From Plantago ovata (lineage: Eukaryota; Streptophyta; Magnoliopsida; Lamiales; Plantaginaceae): a stretch of DNA of 64,000 bases. Below, in pieces: positions 25,600-36,159 of the stretch. Within the stretch, counting starts at the first letter, position 1. Each line of letters starts with the position of its first letter. The notes under the pieces are model-generated. The model was given only the letters and a program-made list of their open reading frames with translations. It searched no databases and was not told the origin of the DNA. The position numbers and the translations under genes are program-made. The DNA lies in contig CM051455.1 in NCBI GenBank assembly GCA_028274465.1, positions 128,127,462-128,191,461 on the forward strand. The letters run 5' to 3'.

Positions 25600-26411
25600 C
25601 TATGTATGAGATCTCGTCTCGGAGGCCATCTCGGACGACCTCCTGAGAAGGCTTAACCCGGGTCATCTCGGAGGGTTGACTCGGATGACATCATAAATAT
25701 ATATAATTTTATATATATATAATTATTCTTAATTTTAAAATAAATGTATTACTATCAAGTACAAAAACAACACATTTATCATAATTTAACATAATTGTTG
25801 GACTATTACACAGATACACAATTATTGGAGTACTAATTCACTCATATAGTGAAAATTAGGTCACTATTAATTATTAAACATAACGTTTGGACTGTTTGCA
25901 AATTACACAAACTATTAAAATAATATTCCATCAACTTCGATAGTGCCATGTATATCATCTCTTTCTTCCCCAAATTACTTACTCCAGTAAACAAAATAAA
26001 AACCCAGACAGACGCTGTGTCTATAATCTATCTATTCCCTTTCCAATCTTTTCCATCAAAAAGAATTTTTTTTCTCCTGTTTTCTTTGGGAATGCCATAT
26101 TATTGAAATTAGGTGCAAGGATGATTTGTTGGTAACAGATCTGGCCAAGGGGTTCTTCAAAGAACTCATAAGATTTGTACTTCCGGGCGTGATGTCGAAT
26201 CCTTTTCCGACTAAGATCCTGGGTTAGGAGGACTCATCCATTTTCCTCTTTCCCCCCCCCCCCTCTCTCTCTCTTTCTTTTTTACGGCAAAACTCAGAAT
26301 TGTGTGTTATTCCGAGATTTAGCCGAGATTTTCCTATTTCGTCCCGGAGGGACCTCCGATACCCGAGATTCCGGGTCAACCCGGGTTGACCCGGCGAGAT
26401 CTTAAACATAG
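25600..26411. mobile_element. hAT-type non-autonomous element with 8-bp TSD
   Basis: The termini CTATGTATGAGATCTCG (left) and CTATGTTTAAGATCTCG (right, reverse complement) agree at 15 of 17 positions. They are flanked by identical GTAAGAAG octamers at 25592-25599 and 26412-26419. Subterminal regions are rich in CTCGG and CCCGGGTTGAC-type repeats. The centre is AT-rich and non-coding. The element is 812 bp. The GGGT-rich flanks (about 25360-25600 and 26412-26510) look like another repeat interrupted by this insertion. Confidence 0.8.
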
Positions 26412-26589
26412 GTAAGAAGGGGTCTGAATTTGGATCAATCGTGGACCAATCATAAGTGTCGGTCGGATTAAACTAGGTCCAGATCCATACCCAACCAGGT
26501 GAATTGTAAGAGAGAAGGGAGAAGAAATCTGATCGATCTAGATCTGTCTCCCTTATTCTTATTCTTATTATTATTTTAAATTTGGTTAA

Positions 26590-26758
26590 CAAATTTAGAG
26601 ACGGATAGATTTATCCGTCCCTAAATTAGAGACGGATAAGCTCATCCGTCTCTATTTTTTCATCCGTCGCTAAATTTAGCGATCCGTCGCTATTTTAGCG
26701 ACGGATGGATTCCGTCGCTCGCGATCCGTCGCTAAAAAGTTGTTTTCTTGTAGTGTGA
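26590..26758. mobile_element. Terminal fragment of a CACTA (En/Spm) element
   Basis: The block consists of direct and inverted copies of the subterminal motif GACGGAT(G/A)...ATCCGTC(G/T)CTA and ends TTTTCTTGTAGTG, the reverse complement of the CACTACAAGAAAA terminus seen at 50300. No matching opposite end was found upstream, so this is a solitary or truncated end of the same or a related family as the CACTA at 50300-54921. Confidence 0.75.
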
Positions 26759-27800
26759 TGGGTTTCTTCCAAGCTTTGTGTTCTTCATTCAAACTAAACC
26801 AAAATTGTGTGCAATAGATTCGTGGAAACATGGAGAACAACATAGGATGTTGAATGGATCCAATTGATCAACAAATGCTCAAGGTCGATCATGATCGAAT
26901 CTATTTTTTGTTTCTTTTGCTTAATCCGTTTTGAACGGATTCATTGATGTTTAATTCGTGGATGGTTGAAGAATGATGTTTAGAACCCTAGATTAGATTG
27001 GGATTGATTTTTCGAGTTTTGGAATCCTCCATTGTTACATGGACTTGTTTGAGGTTTTTCAGAAAATTTGTGGGCTTGAATAAAAGGAAGGAATTAGGAT
27101 TGATTTTGAAATTCAATTTTTGTAGGGGGTTTGTTATAAAATAATTTTGTAGACTATTTCGAATTATAGTTAAATTATGTGGGTTAATTTCTAAATAATT
27201 TGTGTCAGTATGGTAAAAATTAAAACATTTGGGGTAAATGTGTAATAAATGAAACTTCATGTTGTTTGGATGATTTCAAAATCATAAATTCCGGCAGGGG
27301 CGGAAAGGTCATTTCCAGGACTTAGAGCGCGGAAAGTCAAAGTCGTGGGTTAATTTGTAATTAGGTTTTTATAGCAGGGGAGGTTTACGTAATAAAAAAT
27401 ATAGGTGGACTAATCTGTAATAACGGAAAATAGAACGGGTACCAAATGTAATAGCCCCCATTTATATTATTTAAATGTCGTTAATTAATTAAAATATCAT
27501 GAAATTAAAAATAATAATACTATACTCGGTAATATAAAACTACAATAATTTAAAATCTAAATTTCATTACTTCATAAAAAATTACAATACTTAAATACTA
27601 TACTACTACTTAAATTACAATACTTAAACACTACTACTAAATACTGGAAACTTCATAATAATTTAAATACTTCAACACTTCAACACCAATGCTACTAGTT
27701 TAGCTACTACTACTTCAATTACACACTTCTACTTGAACACTACTAATGGCTCACTACTTAAAGTTGACCAGCAAACAAGCATCAAATTTAAATTCTACAT
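26759..27800. other. Spacer, probably degraded mobile element
   Basis: AT-rich sequence with no supported gene. A GC-richer patch near 27290-27430 ends in GGGTACCAAATGTAATAGCCCCC. The following stretch has repeated ACTACTACTTAAATTACAATACTT-like units that precede the Harbinger remnant. Confidence 0.4.
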
Positions 27801-27820
27801 AATTAAATAATACTACGTAA

Positions 27821-28392
27821 CTACTCCTCGTCCAGCTCCCTTTCGATAGGCATCTTGACATTCTCGTACCATTTTGTGAAACTTGGACCGAGATCTTCAC
27901 CCTTTTTTATCATTTTTTCATACTTGTGTACCATTTTCATCCCATCTAGTTTGTTCCTCTCGCCCAATGCCGCACTAGAACTGGAAGTTGAAGTTTCTTT
28001 TACTTTATTTTTTCGTTTTGCTTGGTCTCTACCAATGGGGCGCACAAGAGGATTTCCCGGTGTAGAATTGCTTGGTGTATCTTCGGTGTTACCTCCGAAA
28101 GATATGTATTGACCGGCCCCGTTGATCAGGACACGTTTTGGGCCATCAATTGGATTATACTTGACTCGACATAAGCCTTCCATTTCGGTTCATTCTTCAA
28201 CAATTTGACGCATTCATCATACTTTCCATACTTCCAGTTTTTATTTGACCTCGTAACACATGGGGCCCAAATCTCAATCGTGGCCTTCTTTTGATCATCA
28301 TCAGGCGAGCACCCACTTTGATTGGCATGTTGAATTTCATTACGGCATGCTATGAATTTAGCGACACAAGTGCTTATGTGATGCCATGCCAA
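27821..28392 (-). pseudogene. PIF/Harbinger ORF1-like (Myb/SANT, NAM-associated type), frameshifted
   Basis: Two overlapping minus-strand frames (28392-28126 and 28183-27821) make one protein broken by a single frameshift near 28150-28180. The upstream part carries WHHISTCVAKFIACRNEIQ; the downstream part carries a basic Lys/Ser-rich linker and a helical tail ending ERELDEE. This layout is typical of plant ORF1-like proteins annotated as NAM-associated C-terminal or GST-T3-like, which accompany PIF/Harbinger transposases. An ORF1 partner would bind element DNA. No intact SANT domain is present; the N-terminal part is lost. Confidence 0.55.
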
Positions 28393-28740
28393 TATGACAT
28401 GGGGTACTATTTGGCGGATGGTATTTATGTCGACTATCCAACTTTTGTGAAATCCATCAAAGCTCCGGTGGACAATAAGTCCATTTTCTAAGTTCCAAGA
28501 GAGCTATCGAAAAGATGTTGAATGTACATTTGGCATACTTCAAGCACAATGGGCTATCGTTCGTGGTCCTGCACGATTTTGGGATCAAGCATTTCTTTCT
28601 AAGATAATTAGATGTTGTATTATTATGCACGACATGATATTGGAGGATGAAGGCCACAAGTATGCGAGTTACTACAAGAAAGGAGATTATGATTCGTTGA
28701 ATAATGATAATATTTCAATGCTAATAGTGTATTTTTAATT
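28393..28740 (+). pseudogene. PIF/Harbinger transposase (DDE_Tnp_4 / plant transposon protein) fragment
   Basis: Plus-strand frames read GYYLADGIYVDYPTFVKSI. After a frameshift near 28490 they read SYRKDVECTFGILQAQWAIV, RGPARFW and CCIIMHDMILEDE. These are conserved segments of the plant Harbinger-type transposase catalytic domain. Everything upstream is missing, and the fragment abuts the convergent ORF1 remnant, so the element has lost most of its transposase and is inactive. Confidence 0.75.
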
Positions 28741-29900
28741 GAATTTTAAATATTTTAAATTTTAAAATTGGCATTTCATGAAATATATAAAAAATAAATA
28801 ATAAAAAATTAAAATAAAAAGAAAATTAAAAGATAATAAATTAAACAAATCGAAAAATTGGACATACCTACAAGTCACCTCCAAGTTATAAAAAAGAGAA
28901 AAAGAAGAAGGGTCCGTATTGTTGAAGAGTATTTCGTGCTTCCGTACTAATTCGTCTAAGTTTTCAAAGGATAGATAGTTCGAATGTTGAAGGATAATTC
29001 CTGCAAGTCTTCTAAGTTCGTACTAAATCTTCAAAGGATAGACGTGTAGACAGCTTGACTTCAAGTAACCTCCATAATTCATGTACCTGAAATGAACTGG
29101 ATGGGGGTGGGGAGTGGGGGGTTAATACCTCTTGCCCGGCCTGTCAAGGATCAGACCGGAGGGACGACTTTACGTGTATGGAGCTGAAGGATTCCCTAGT
29201 GAGAGAAATAATGATGGAGAGTTGAAGATTGTTGATTACTTTTAAATGATGGAGTGTAGATACTATTTATAGCTCTCATCCAAGTAGTGTTCTTTAAGAT
29301 CACACCAAGTGTACATCTAGGATGAAGCTACATGTTGGAGGCCCATTAGCCTTCAATGGGCTTGGCCCAATATTCAAGGGTGATTTGCTCCTTGGGCTTG
29401 TTCCATTTAGGAAGCACCATAATGCTAGGAGACGGTCCGTAGCACTTGGACATATTATTACACCAACATATGTCCCACTAGTTTCTAAATATGTTGACAT
29501 AAGATAGTTGTGGAACTATAAATGTAGTCGGGCGTGTCTTTGATGTGACAGATTCTTTTTTATCGAAAAAAGTCCTGGTTTTTATGCCCTTATGTGGCAT
29601 ATTATTACACCAACACGTATCTTTATAGTACTACGCAAGCGTCCATAATAAAAAAAACATACCTACTAGATCAACAATTACATTTTAGTACACGAATTTG
29701 ACTTTCCCACGCTCTAAGCAATGTTCATTTATTGGATTTTGCTCATCCAAACAACCCTTATGTTTAAAAAAATAAATTAAAAAAATTGAAAAAACTTTAC
29801 AAAAATAACAAAATAAAAATTAGAACAAATTTCTTTCTTCTTCTTATCCGGAGCTCCGGTAACTCTACCGGAGCAAGCTCTCTGTCCATGATCGATCGAG
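28741..29900. other. Unannotated spacer, possible LTR debris
   Basis: No gene is supported. The block CATATTATTACACCAACA occurs at about 29451 and 29598. A TATA-like ACTATTTATAGC at about 29262 within a transcript-leader-like stretch hints at an old LTR. Pairing could not be established. Confidence 0.35.
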
Positions 29901-30179
29901 CAAGCTGGAGCTTGCTTCATTACTCGATTCTGTATCCCAATCCATTTTCAAGGTTTGTAGGAAATGGATTGGGATACGTAATCCTAATTGTCTATATATA
30001 TTCATGTATATTTATGGCGAAAACAAAAAAAAAATCAAAATTCTGGTCCACACGATCCAGACCGTAAAAACCACGGTTCTAGACCTGGGCCGGACCGGAT
30101 TTTTTTACAAATTTTTAGGACCGGAGATCAGACCGTTTTTTACGGTCCGGTCCAGTTTTATGATCCCGGTCTGTTTATG

Positions 30180-30910
30180 CTCAGCACTAGTTGGTGAGGT
30201 TATATACGGTATTTGGAGTGCAAGAAAAGCTTTTATATTTCAAGGCAAACCTATCGATACGGCTCAGATCCAAAAAGGTCCCTTAATAGGAGAATGTTCT
30301 TTTTCGGACATATTTTTATCAACAGTCATTCAATAAATTTTGCAGCGATGAGGATTTTTGGGGATCATGAGGCTACGATGCCATATAATTGTTCATAGAA
30401 TAATACTCAAGGCACTGAAAATTATTTATGTATTTAGTTATTACTTGTTTTACCAGAGCAAATAATATATAGGATTCTAACTATTCCAGTGAATCAGTAG
30501 GTACATGATACTCTTTTCTGGCCTTTTGAATCACATGGAAATTATACATTTAAGTCAGCATACAGTAAGCGGGTAGAAGCACAAGTTCAGAGAGCAGTTT
30601 GGTTACGGAAAAGGATATGGCAGCTCAAACTTTTACCTAGAATTCAACTTCTTTTCTGGTGGTCTATTTAGCATGATTGTTTACCTACTGATGTGTGTCA
30701 GTTGTGTAATGAAGCTGATGAAACATATCAACATTTGTTTAATCACTGTCCAAAGTTTCAACAACTTAGAATGGTGTTTTCACCTCCTAGATATACAGAT
30801 AACAACAATGCTGAGCTTTATGGTGTTTACCACGGACATGAGCTTTACAACATGGAATTAAATCACTTGAAATACAATCGGACTGACTTTATTTGGTTTC
30901 TTGCTTGAAC
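30180..30910 (+). pseudogene. LINE-type retrotransposon ORF2 fragments (zf-RVT region)
   Basis: Three frames carry recognisable pieces. First, VGEVIYGIWSARKAFIFQGK (about 30190-30250), typical of sequence between the reverse transcriptase zinc-binding domain and RNase H. Second, GNYTFKSAYS...WLRKRIWQLKLLPRIQLLFWW (about 30538-30665). Third, CQLCNEADETYQHLFNHCPK (about 30696-30755), the CxxC...HxxxxC zinc-binding motif. A stop and frameshifts interrupt them, and the first piece lies upstream of the other two, the reverse of normal LINE order, so the copy is rearranged and dead. Confidence 0.7.
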
Positions 30911-31205
30911 AGGACAATGGAACCCGTGAGTAGGCATCGACTCCAGGCCAAAAATTTATAACATCTACAGAAATAAGGCAAAACATACATCTACAAAGTA
31001 GACAAACAAGTATTTGGAAATTTTACTACTGCCCTTGATCAATCAATCCTGCACAATCAACAATTCAACACAGCTTTTAACAAAAGAACAGGAAACGGTA
31101 CTAGATTCGAGAAGGCCTCAAAAAAGGGGATTTTTCACCAAGCGTAGCAAATATTTTCTCAAATCACCAGTCACACTTAAAAGATACAATAGTTGAATGA
31201 TATAA

Positions 31206-31327
31206 GGCTCAGACATCCAAGGAAGGATAAAAACAGCACAAGCTCTCAAGCCCGGCGAAAGGCGAAAGCTTTAGGCGGCCACTGCGAATGTTTTGAGAAA
31301 CAAGCCTTTAGATGTATCATCATCGCC
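31206..31327 (-). ncRNA. U14: U14 C/D-box snoRNA, copy 1
   Basis: U14 guides early 18S rRNA processing and 2'-O-methylation in the nucleolus. On the minus strand the RNA starts near GGCG, followed by box C ATGATGA (31323-31317). It contains domain A, ACATTCGCAGT, complementary to the 18S segment ACTGCGAATG. It ends with domain B, CCTTCCTTGGATGT, complementary to ACATCCAAGGAAGG of 18S, followed by box D CTGA (31212-31209). The bases outside boxes C and D (GGGC and GCCT) pair to form the terminal stem. Length is about 122 nt, usual for plant U14. Confidence 0.92.
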
Positions 31328-31485
31328 CATAAATTCAATATAATTGTAGCCACAAAGGACAATGACATAAATTACAGGACTTTCTACACACGCATCAACC
31401 GAGTAAAGATTTAACAAACATATGTTTCAATACAAAACAAATTGTAAAAGTGACAAGTAAACAACATAGTATGGAAAGTGTAAGT

Positions 31486-31608
31486 AGCTCAGACATCCAA
31501 GGAAGGATAGGAGCAGCATCAACTCTCAAGCCCGGCGAAAGGCGAAAGTTTTAGGCGGCCACTGCGAATGTTTTGAGAAACAAGCCTTTTATGATTATCA
31601 TCATCGCC
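31486..31608 (-). ncRNA. U14: U14 C/D-box snoRNA, copy 2
   Basis: Nearly identical to copy 1 through the core. Box C ATGATGA and box D CTGA (31492-31489) are intact, as are the 18S-complementary domains A (ACATTCGCAGT) and B (CCTTGGATGT). It differs mainly in the short variable segment after box C and in the block before domain B. It lies about 160 bp downstream, in transcript direction, from the next unit boundary and in the same orientation, as in a polycistronic plant snoRNA cluster. Confidence 0.92.
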
Positions 31609-32032
31609 ATCTATTACAACACAAACTCATATTTTACACTTATATATATAACCACTAGAAAAGAGTTTCACAATAACAGATCAATAACTAAACTAAAAAT
31701 GGATAGGCCTCAGAGATCTTGGTGGAAATGAATCATCAAGTGGGGAATTGAATTTCCCATCAAGAGTAGCAAATATCATATTACATCACCGACCCACATA
31801 ATAAATTAGATAAAATCAATAAAAGAAAATGAATGTAAATATCATGGGTCAGAAGAGCTGGTTGTTAAAATCACGGATAAAATCAGTGGGAATCCGATTG
31901 ATTTTCTTTCGTCACACCCATGTAAACTAGTAATTTATAATAATCATGTAAATTTGTCTGAATTTAAAATCAATAAAAATTGAAGAACAAAGAATAAAAA
32001 GCAATTGAAATCGATATTATATGGATACGGCA

Positions 32033-32153
32033 GCTCAGACATCCAAGGAAGGATAGAAACATCAGAAGCTCTCAAGCCCGGCGAAAGGCGAAAGCTTTAG
32101 GCGGCCACTGCGAATGTTTTGAGAAACAAGCCTTAAGGTTTATCATCATCGCC
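32033..32153 (-). ncRNA. U14: U14 C/D-box snoRNA, copy 3 (promoter-proximal)
   Basis: First unit behind the minus-strand promoter at about 32305-32392. Box C ATGATGA, domain A ACATTCGCAGT, domain B CCTTGGATGT and box D CTGA (32038-32035) are all present. The terminal stem GGCGGC/GCTGCC is the most convincing of the three. The RNA 5' end lies about 125 nt downstream of the inferred transcription start, so release requires processing from a precursor rather than direct transcription. Confidence 0.92.
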
Positions 32154-32304
32154 GCCGATCATATACTATCAAAATTTCACACAATTCAATCTATAAATCA
32201 AAATCAACAAATAAATAATAAACCGAAAACCTGCCTGGGAAGATTAGAAGGGGAAGGGAGGAAGAAAAAGGATCGAGATGCTATGAAGGGGTTGTAGTTG
32301 TGGT

Positions 32305-32395
32305 TAATTTATACACAGGGGAAAAAGAGTTTTAGGGTTAGGGTTTTGTAAAACGACGGCGGTTCCATGGGCTGGCTAGCTCGAGATGGGCTTAT
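32305..32395 (-). promoter_or_regulatory. Telo-box / site II / TATA promoter of the U14 cluster
   Basis: Reading the minus strand, two site II elements (TGGGCT on the plus strand at 32368-32373 and 32387-32392) are followed by a double telo-box (AAACCCTAACCCTAA, 32346-32332) and a TATAAAT box (32313-32307). Site II plus telo-box is the established signature of plant ribosomal-protein and snoRNA promoters. The arrangement points towards the three U14 units and identifies them as one polymerase II transcription unit. Confidence 0.75.
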
Positions 32396-32845
32396 AAATT
32401 TGGGGCCGTTAATCAGTGCTGTTTCAGTACTTGTATTTGTTCTGTCTGGGTTGGTTATATTGCCTCAAATCCCTCAAGTCTTGCAAAAGCCCGCACCAAG
32501 TCCCCTAGGGATTCACATTTTATTTTATTTTATTTTCTCACTTCTTTAAAATTTGTTTCGACTGAGTTATATAAGCGAACCGATCACTTCAGTACCCAAC
32601 TAATACAATCACATGAATACATGTAAAATAGACTTTTTATAAGAATTTCTCTTCTTTTTAAACTACACATTTATTTTCTAATTTCATTTTAAACTACACT
32701 ATTTCTTATATTATTACTATAAATGTTGTTAATTAATTAATTAAATATACATGGAATAAAAATCTATAAATTACAATGTTTGGTAATAAAAAAAATATTA
32801 TTTGAGACTGTAAAATCAATAATTGACATAAATTGAAATACTTGA

Positions 32846-33874
32846 TGTATTGGCAAAAAATAGTCAACTTGGTCATATGTTGACCCAATTTATTATTTAC
32901 GTAGAAAGTCCGTTCACTAGTCCAAATTGCTCTCATGACAATTCAATTTTGACCATTTGACCACGAATTAGTATACGGTTCAGTTAGAGCCAATTGATAA
33001 CTACATGTGGTGACCAGCTGGCATCCGAAGGTCACCGGGTCTATAAAAGTCGTCGGGTACCTCCTCCCATAAATATTAAATTGGTGCCATATTTTAGAAG
33101 TCTCCAAATACCTTGAAAGACCATCAAAATCAAAGGAGGCGCCTCAATAGCGAGAGGACACCTAGCACTGAGGTCGAACTACTAAAGCGATCACTCATTA
33201 GTTCGCTCTCCTAACGTTAATTTGGTTGCCTTGCAACTTGTTGACCAAAATGCCCCTTGACTCCCTCAACTCTCAAACAATCACGACTTCCTCAACGGAC
33301 GTTCTGACCAAGACAGACCTAACTACCCAAATACCATGGGCGAAGTGGCAAGAAAGAGTCCGCAAGACTTAATATAAAAAGGGATTGAGGGAAAGAATAG
33401 GTCATCGAATGGCAACTGAATCAAGCTCGTCACTTACAATTACTCTCTGATAAAATCAACTTACAAAAAATCCAACGTACTCCGACCGTGTCCACTTACA
33501 TATTCAATTAGCTCCATAAGAACTCATAGCCCGGCACCCAGAACCTCAGAAAAATCTATCTCGGTCGTCGAAACCCTAAACCGTTTCAATCCCTCCGCCG
33601 GAGACCTAGATTTCTCATTGTTCACCGTCGATTCTGGCTAACTTTCTATTTACTCTTAATCGCACGTTTAATTTATTCTTTATTATCACAAATTCGCTAA
33701 CTTGAGCGTCGGAGTCCATACGGTCGGCACTACACCGGTGTCCCAGTGGAATCTCACGCTTTCGATTGTTAATCTTGCAGGTCGCCACACTTTAGTTTTG
33801 CTAATCCTTTGTCTCGCAGGTAATTGGTGCCCGCGAATTACCAAGTATCAATTGTAGATTTCTGAGCATCTACA
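32846..33874 (+). mobile_element. Solo LTR with 5-bp target duplication
   Basis: A 1029-bp sequence begins TGTATTGGC and ends GCATCTACA (inverted TGTA/TACA ends). It is flanked on both sides by CTTGA (32841-32845 and 33875-33879). No internal region follows. It is homologous along its length to 34774-35837. The structure indicates unequal recombination between the two LTRs of an inserted element, leaving one LTR. The plus orientation is taken from the primer-binding site after the sister copy. Confidence 0.85.
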
Positions 33875-33909
33875 CTTGAGATAAAAAAACCTACACTAGC
33901 TAACTGACT

Positions 33910-34641
33910 TTAAATCAATTTTTTTTTTTTTTGAAAAACATCAAAACTTTCATTCATGAACCAGAAACACAGTAATACAAGCAGAAAAAGCTCAACTACG
34001 ATCTAGGCAATCATGCGGCAAAACAGAAAAGCCAGCACTGTCTACAGCAACATGTTTAGCTAATGCGTGTGCAAGGTGGTTCGCATTCCATCTAACAAAA
34101 CGATAGGAAACGGACTGGAAATGTGCTACTAACTCTTTTATATCTGCGACCAGGCTTCCCAACGGCCCCATCGACGAACCACGGGCAGTGATCTGTTGGA
34201 TCAACGATAAACAGTCTACCTCGAATATAACCTGCTGAACATCTGCCTCTATTGCCATCAATACTGCCTCACGAAGCTCCAAAAATTCTGCATGCTCCGC
34301 GCTACCCAGATTCAAAATTCTCCGACGACGCCACACACCTATACAACCAGCTGCATCTCGTGCCACCATACCCAGCCCTGCGCCATTAGCTTCTAACCAA
34401 GAGGCATCAAAATTAATTTTCACATATGGAGAAACAGGCGGCTGCCAATCCAAAACAGGTGCTGCGATACCACTCTGCTGATACACATTACAAGCTGCCT
34501 TATATCTAGATATAAATAATCCCGCACAAAAATCACAGCTTGAGCAGCATCATACCCAACCCCTTCAAGCACCTTCTTGTTTCTATTGGACCAGATACTC
34601 CAACACGAAACAAGGAATCGCTCCACAGTCTCTTAAATCAA
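33910..34641 (-). mobile_element. 5'-truncated LINE insertion with TSD
   Basis: The insertion on the minus strand runs from about 34632 to a poly(A) tail (plus-strand T run, 33919-33932) and is flanked by TTAAATCAA at 33910-33918 and 34633-34641, a target-site duplication. It carries only the 3' end of ORF2, so reverse transcription stopped early, which is the usual fate of LINE copies. It sits between two LTRs of an unrelated retrotransposon family. Confidence 0.82.
33992..34626 (-). pseudogene. LINE ORF2 C-terminus with RNase H domain (RVT_3 type)
   Basis: The main frame (34486-33992, 164 residues) reads through a plant LINE-type RNase H domain: VKINFDASW with the first catalytic Asp, then ELREAVLMAIE with the Glu, then FEVDCLSLI with the second Asp, and near the end RFVRWNANHLAHALAKH, where the usual terminal Asp (NxxADxLA) is His. 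The overlapping frame 34626-34420 carries the preceding segment (CWSIWSNRNKKVLEGV), separated by a frameshift. The fragment has no promoter or N-terminal domains, so expression as an enzyme is unlikely. Confidence 0.85.
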
Positions 34642-34773
34642 AATATTTTGGATAATTATGTTTAAATCCGTTACCCACTTTGGATAATTTAAGGAAAATA
34701 AAAATCATTAAGGAGTGCATTTGTATAAAGTTTCACTTAAAACTTAGACATATGACTTTCTACGACTCCATGT

Positions 34774-35837
34774 TGTATTAGCAAAAATAAGTTCACTTGG
34801 TCATATGTTGACCGGGTTATTCTTTACAAAGAAAGTCTCAATCAAAAGTCAAAATTGCTCTCATGATAGTCCAGTTTTGACCATTTGATCGCGAATCAAT
34901 ATCATATACGACTTAGTTGGACCCAATTGGCTAACTACATGGTGGTGACCAACTAACTAAGGTCACCGGATCCATAAAAATCACCGGGTGCCCATAAATA
35001 TTAAGTTGGTGCCACATTTCAGAAGTCTCCAAATGCCTTGAAAGGTCATCAAGATCAAAGGAGGCGCTTCGATAGCTGAACGCCACCTGAAAGTGCATTA
35101 TTAGTTATTTGTTCCTGTAAAGTATGGAGGTCGCCTATGAATTCCTAGGGCGATCGCTCATTAATTCGTCTCCTAGACATTCAGTTGGTTGCTTTGCAAC
35201 GTATTGACCGAAACGGCCTTCACTCCCTCAAATGGTCATGACTCCCTCAAACTCAACGTTCACTTAACGTTCTGAAAACGGGTAGAAACCACCGCATACT
35301 CCGCTAACTACCCGCGGAGTGGGAGAAAGAGTTTGGGGGGACCTAATTTAAAAAGAGGTTCGAGGGTAAGAAAAAGATATCGAATTGCAAGTCACTCAAA
35401 TTGATTTACTCAAAGAACGATTACTCAGAAAACTTACATAAATCCACCGTACTTCGATCGTCAATAGCCAACCGGTGTATTGCAATTACATATTCAATAG
35501 CTTCGTAATCGAGAATTCAGTCATCCCGCCGAACCCTAGAAATCGCTTTTGGTCGCCGGAACCCTAAAGAGTTCTAATCCACTAGCCAGAGGCCTAAATT
35601 TCTCATCGTTCACCGACATCTCGATTATGGCTAAGTTTCTATTTACTTTTAATTCACGCACGTTCACTTCATTCTTTCATATTCAAATTCACTAATTTGA
35701 GCATCGGAGTCCACACGGTTGGCACCACACCGGTGTCCCAGTTGGAACCTTACGCATTTTTGTTGATTTCTTGTTTCGCAGGTCGATGGTGCCCATGAAT
35801 TAACAAATCTCAATTGTAGCATTTATGAGCACCTACA
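34774..35837 (+). mobile_element. 5' LTR of a truncated LTR retrotransposon
   Basis: A 1064-bp homologue of the solo LTR at 32846-33874, again starting TGTATT and ending CACCTACA. It is followed after a few bases by TAGCGCCATCTGTGGGAA (35841-35858), which has the appearance of the primer-binding region of plant Ty3/gypsy-type elements. The sequence immediately flanking its 5' end (CATGT) is not repeated after it, consistent with a 5' LTR whose internal region and 3' LTR have been deleted. Recognisable internal sequence ends by about 35900. Confidence 0.75.
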
Positions 35838-35859
35838 ATTTAGCGCCATCTGTGGGAAT

Positions 35860-36150
35860 AATAATTGTTTTTCATAACATTAGGAGGGAAGATTGAAGCA
35901 ATGGAATAGTATGTACTATTAGGTTTTCAAATTGTTGCAACCTTATCTCCTTGATTTGTCTAGTAGTCACTATGTAATTAGGTGAATTGTTAGAGGGGTT
36001 TTAATCCCTGTACCCTAAACTGTATTAGGGTGTTGTAGTAATCGTGATTGATTAGAGGATTAGGGCAATAGTGTAGCAGCTATAAGAGAAGCCAGTGGCT
36101 TGCTTTGTTTTATGTAAGCTTCCGCAGCCAATTTGCTATACACAAAAGTT
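35860..36150. other. Short spacer, origin unclear
   Basis: No gene is supported. The segment around 36065-36145 (a leader-like stretch with TATAAGAGAAGCC and a terminal TTGCTATACAC) may be an LTR fragment of a different retrotransposon. Confidence 0.3.
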
Positions 36151-36159
36151 CTTCATGTT

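Noticed and set aside
31206-32153. Plus-strand 18S rRNA fragments (ACATCCAAGGAAGG, ACTGCGAATG)
   Set aside because: The 18S-like words are the complements of U14 guide domains; box C and box D and the terminal stems on the minus strand identify snoRNAs.
32846-35837. One LTR retrotransposon with the two LTRs at 32846 and 34774
   Set aside because: The left LTR has its own CTTGA duplication on both sides, and the right LTR is followed by a primer-binding site, so it is a 5' LTR. They are separate insertions of one family.
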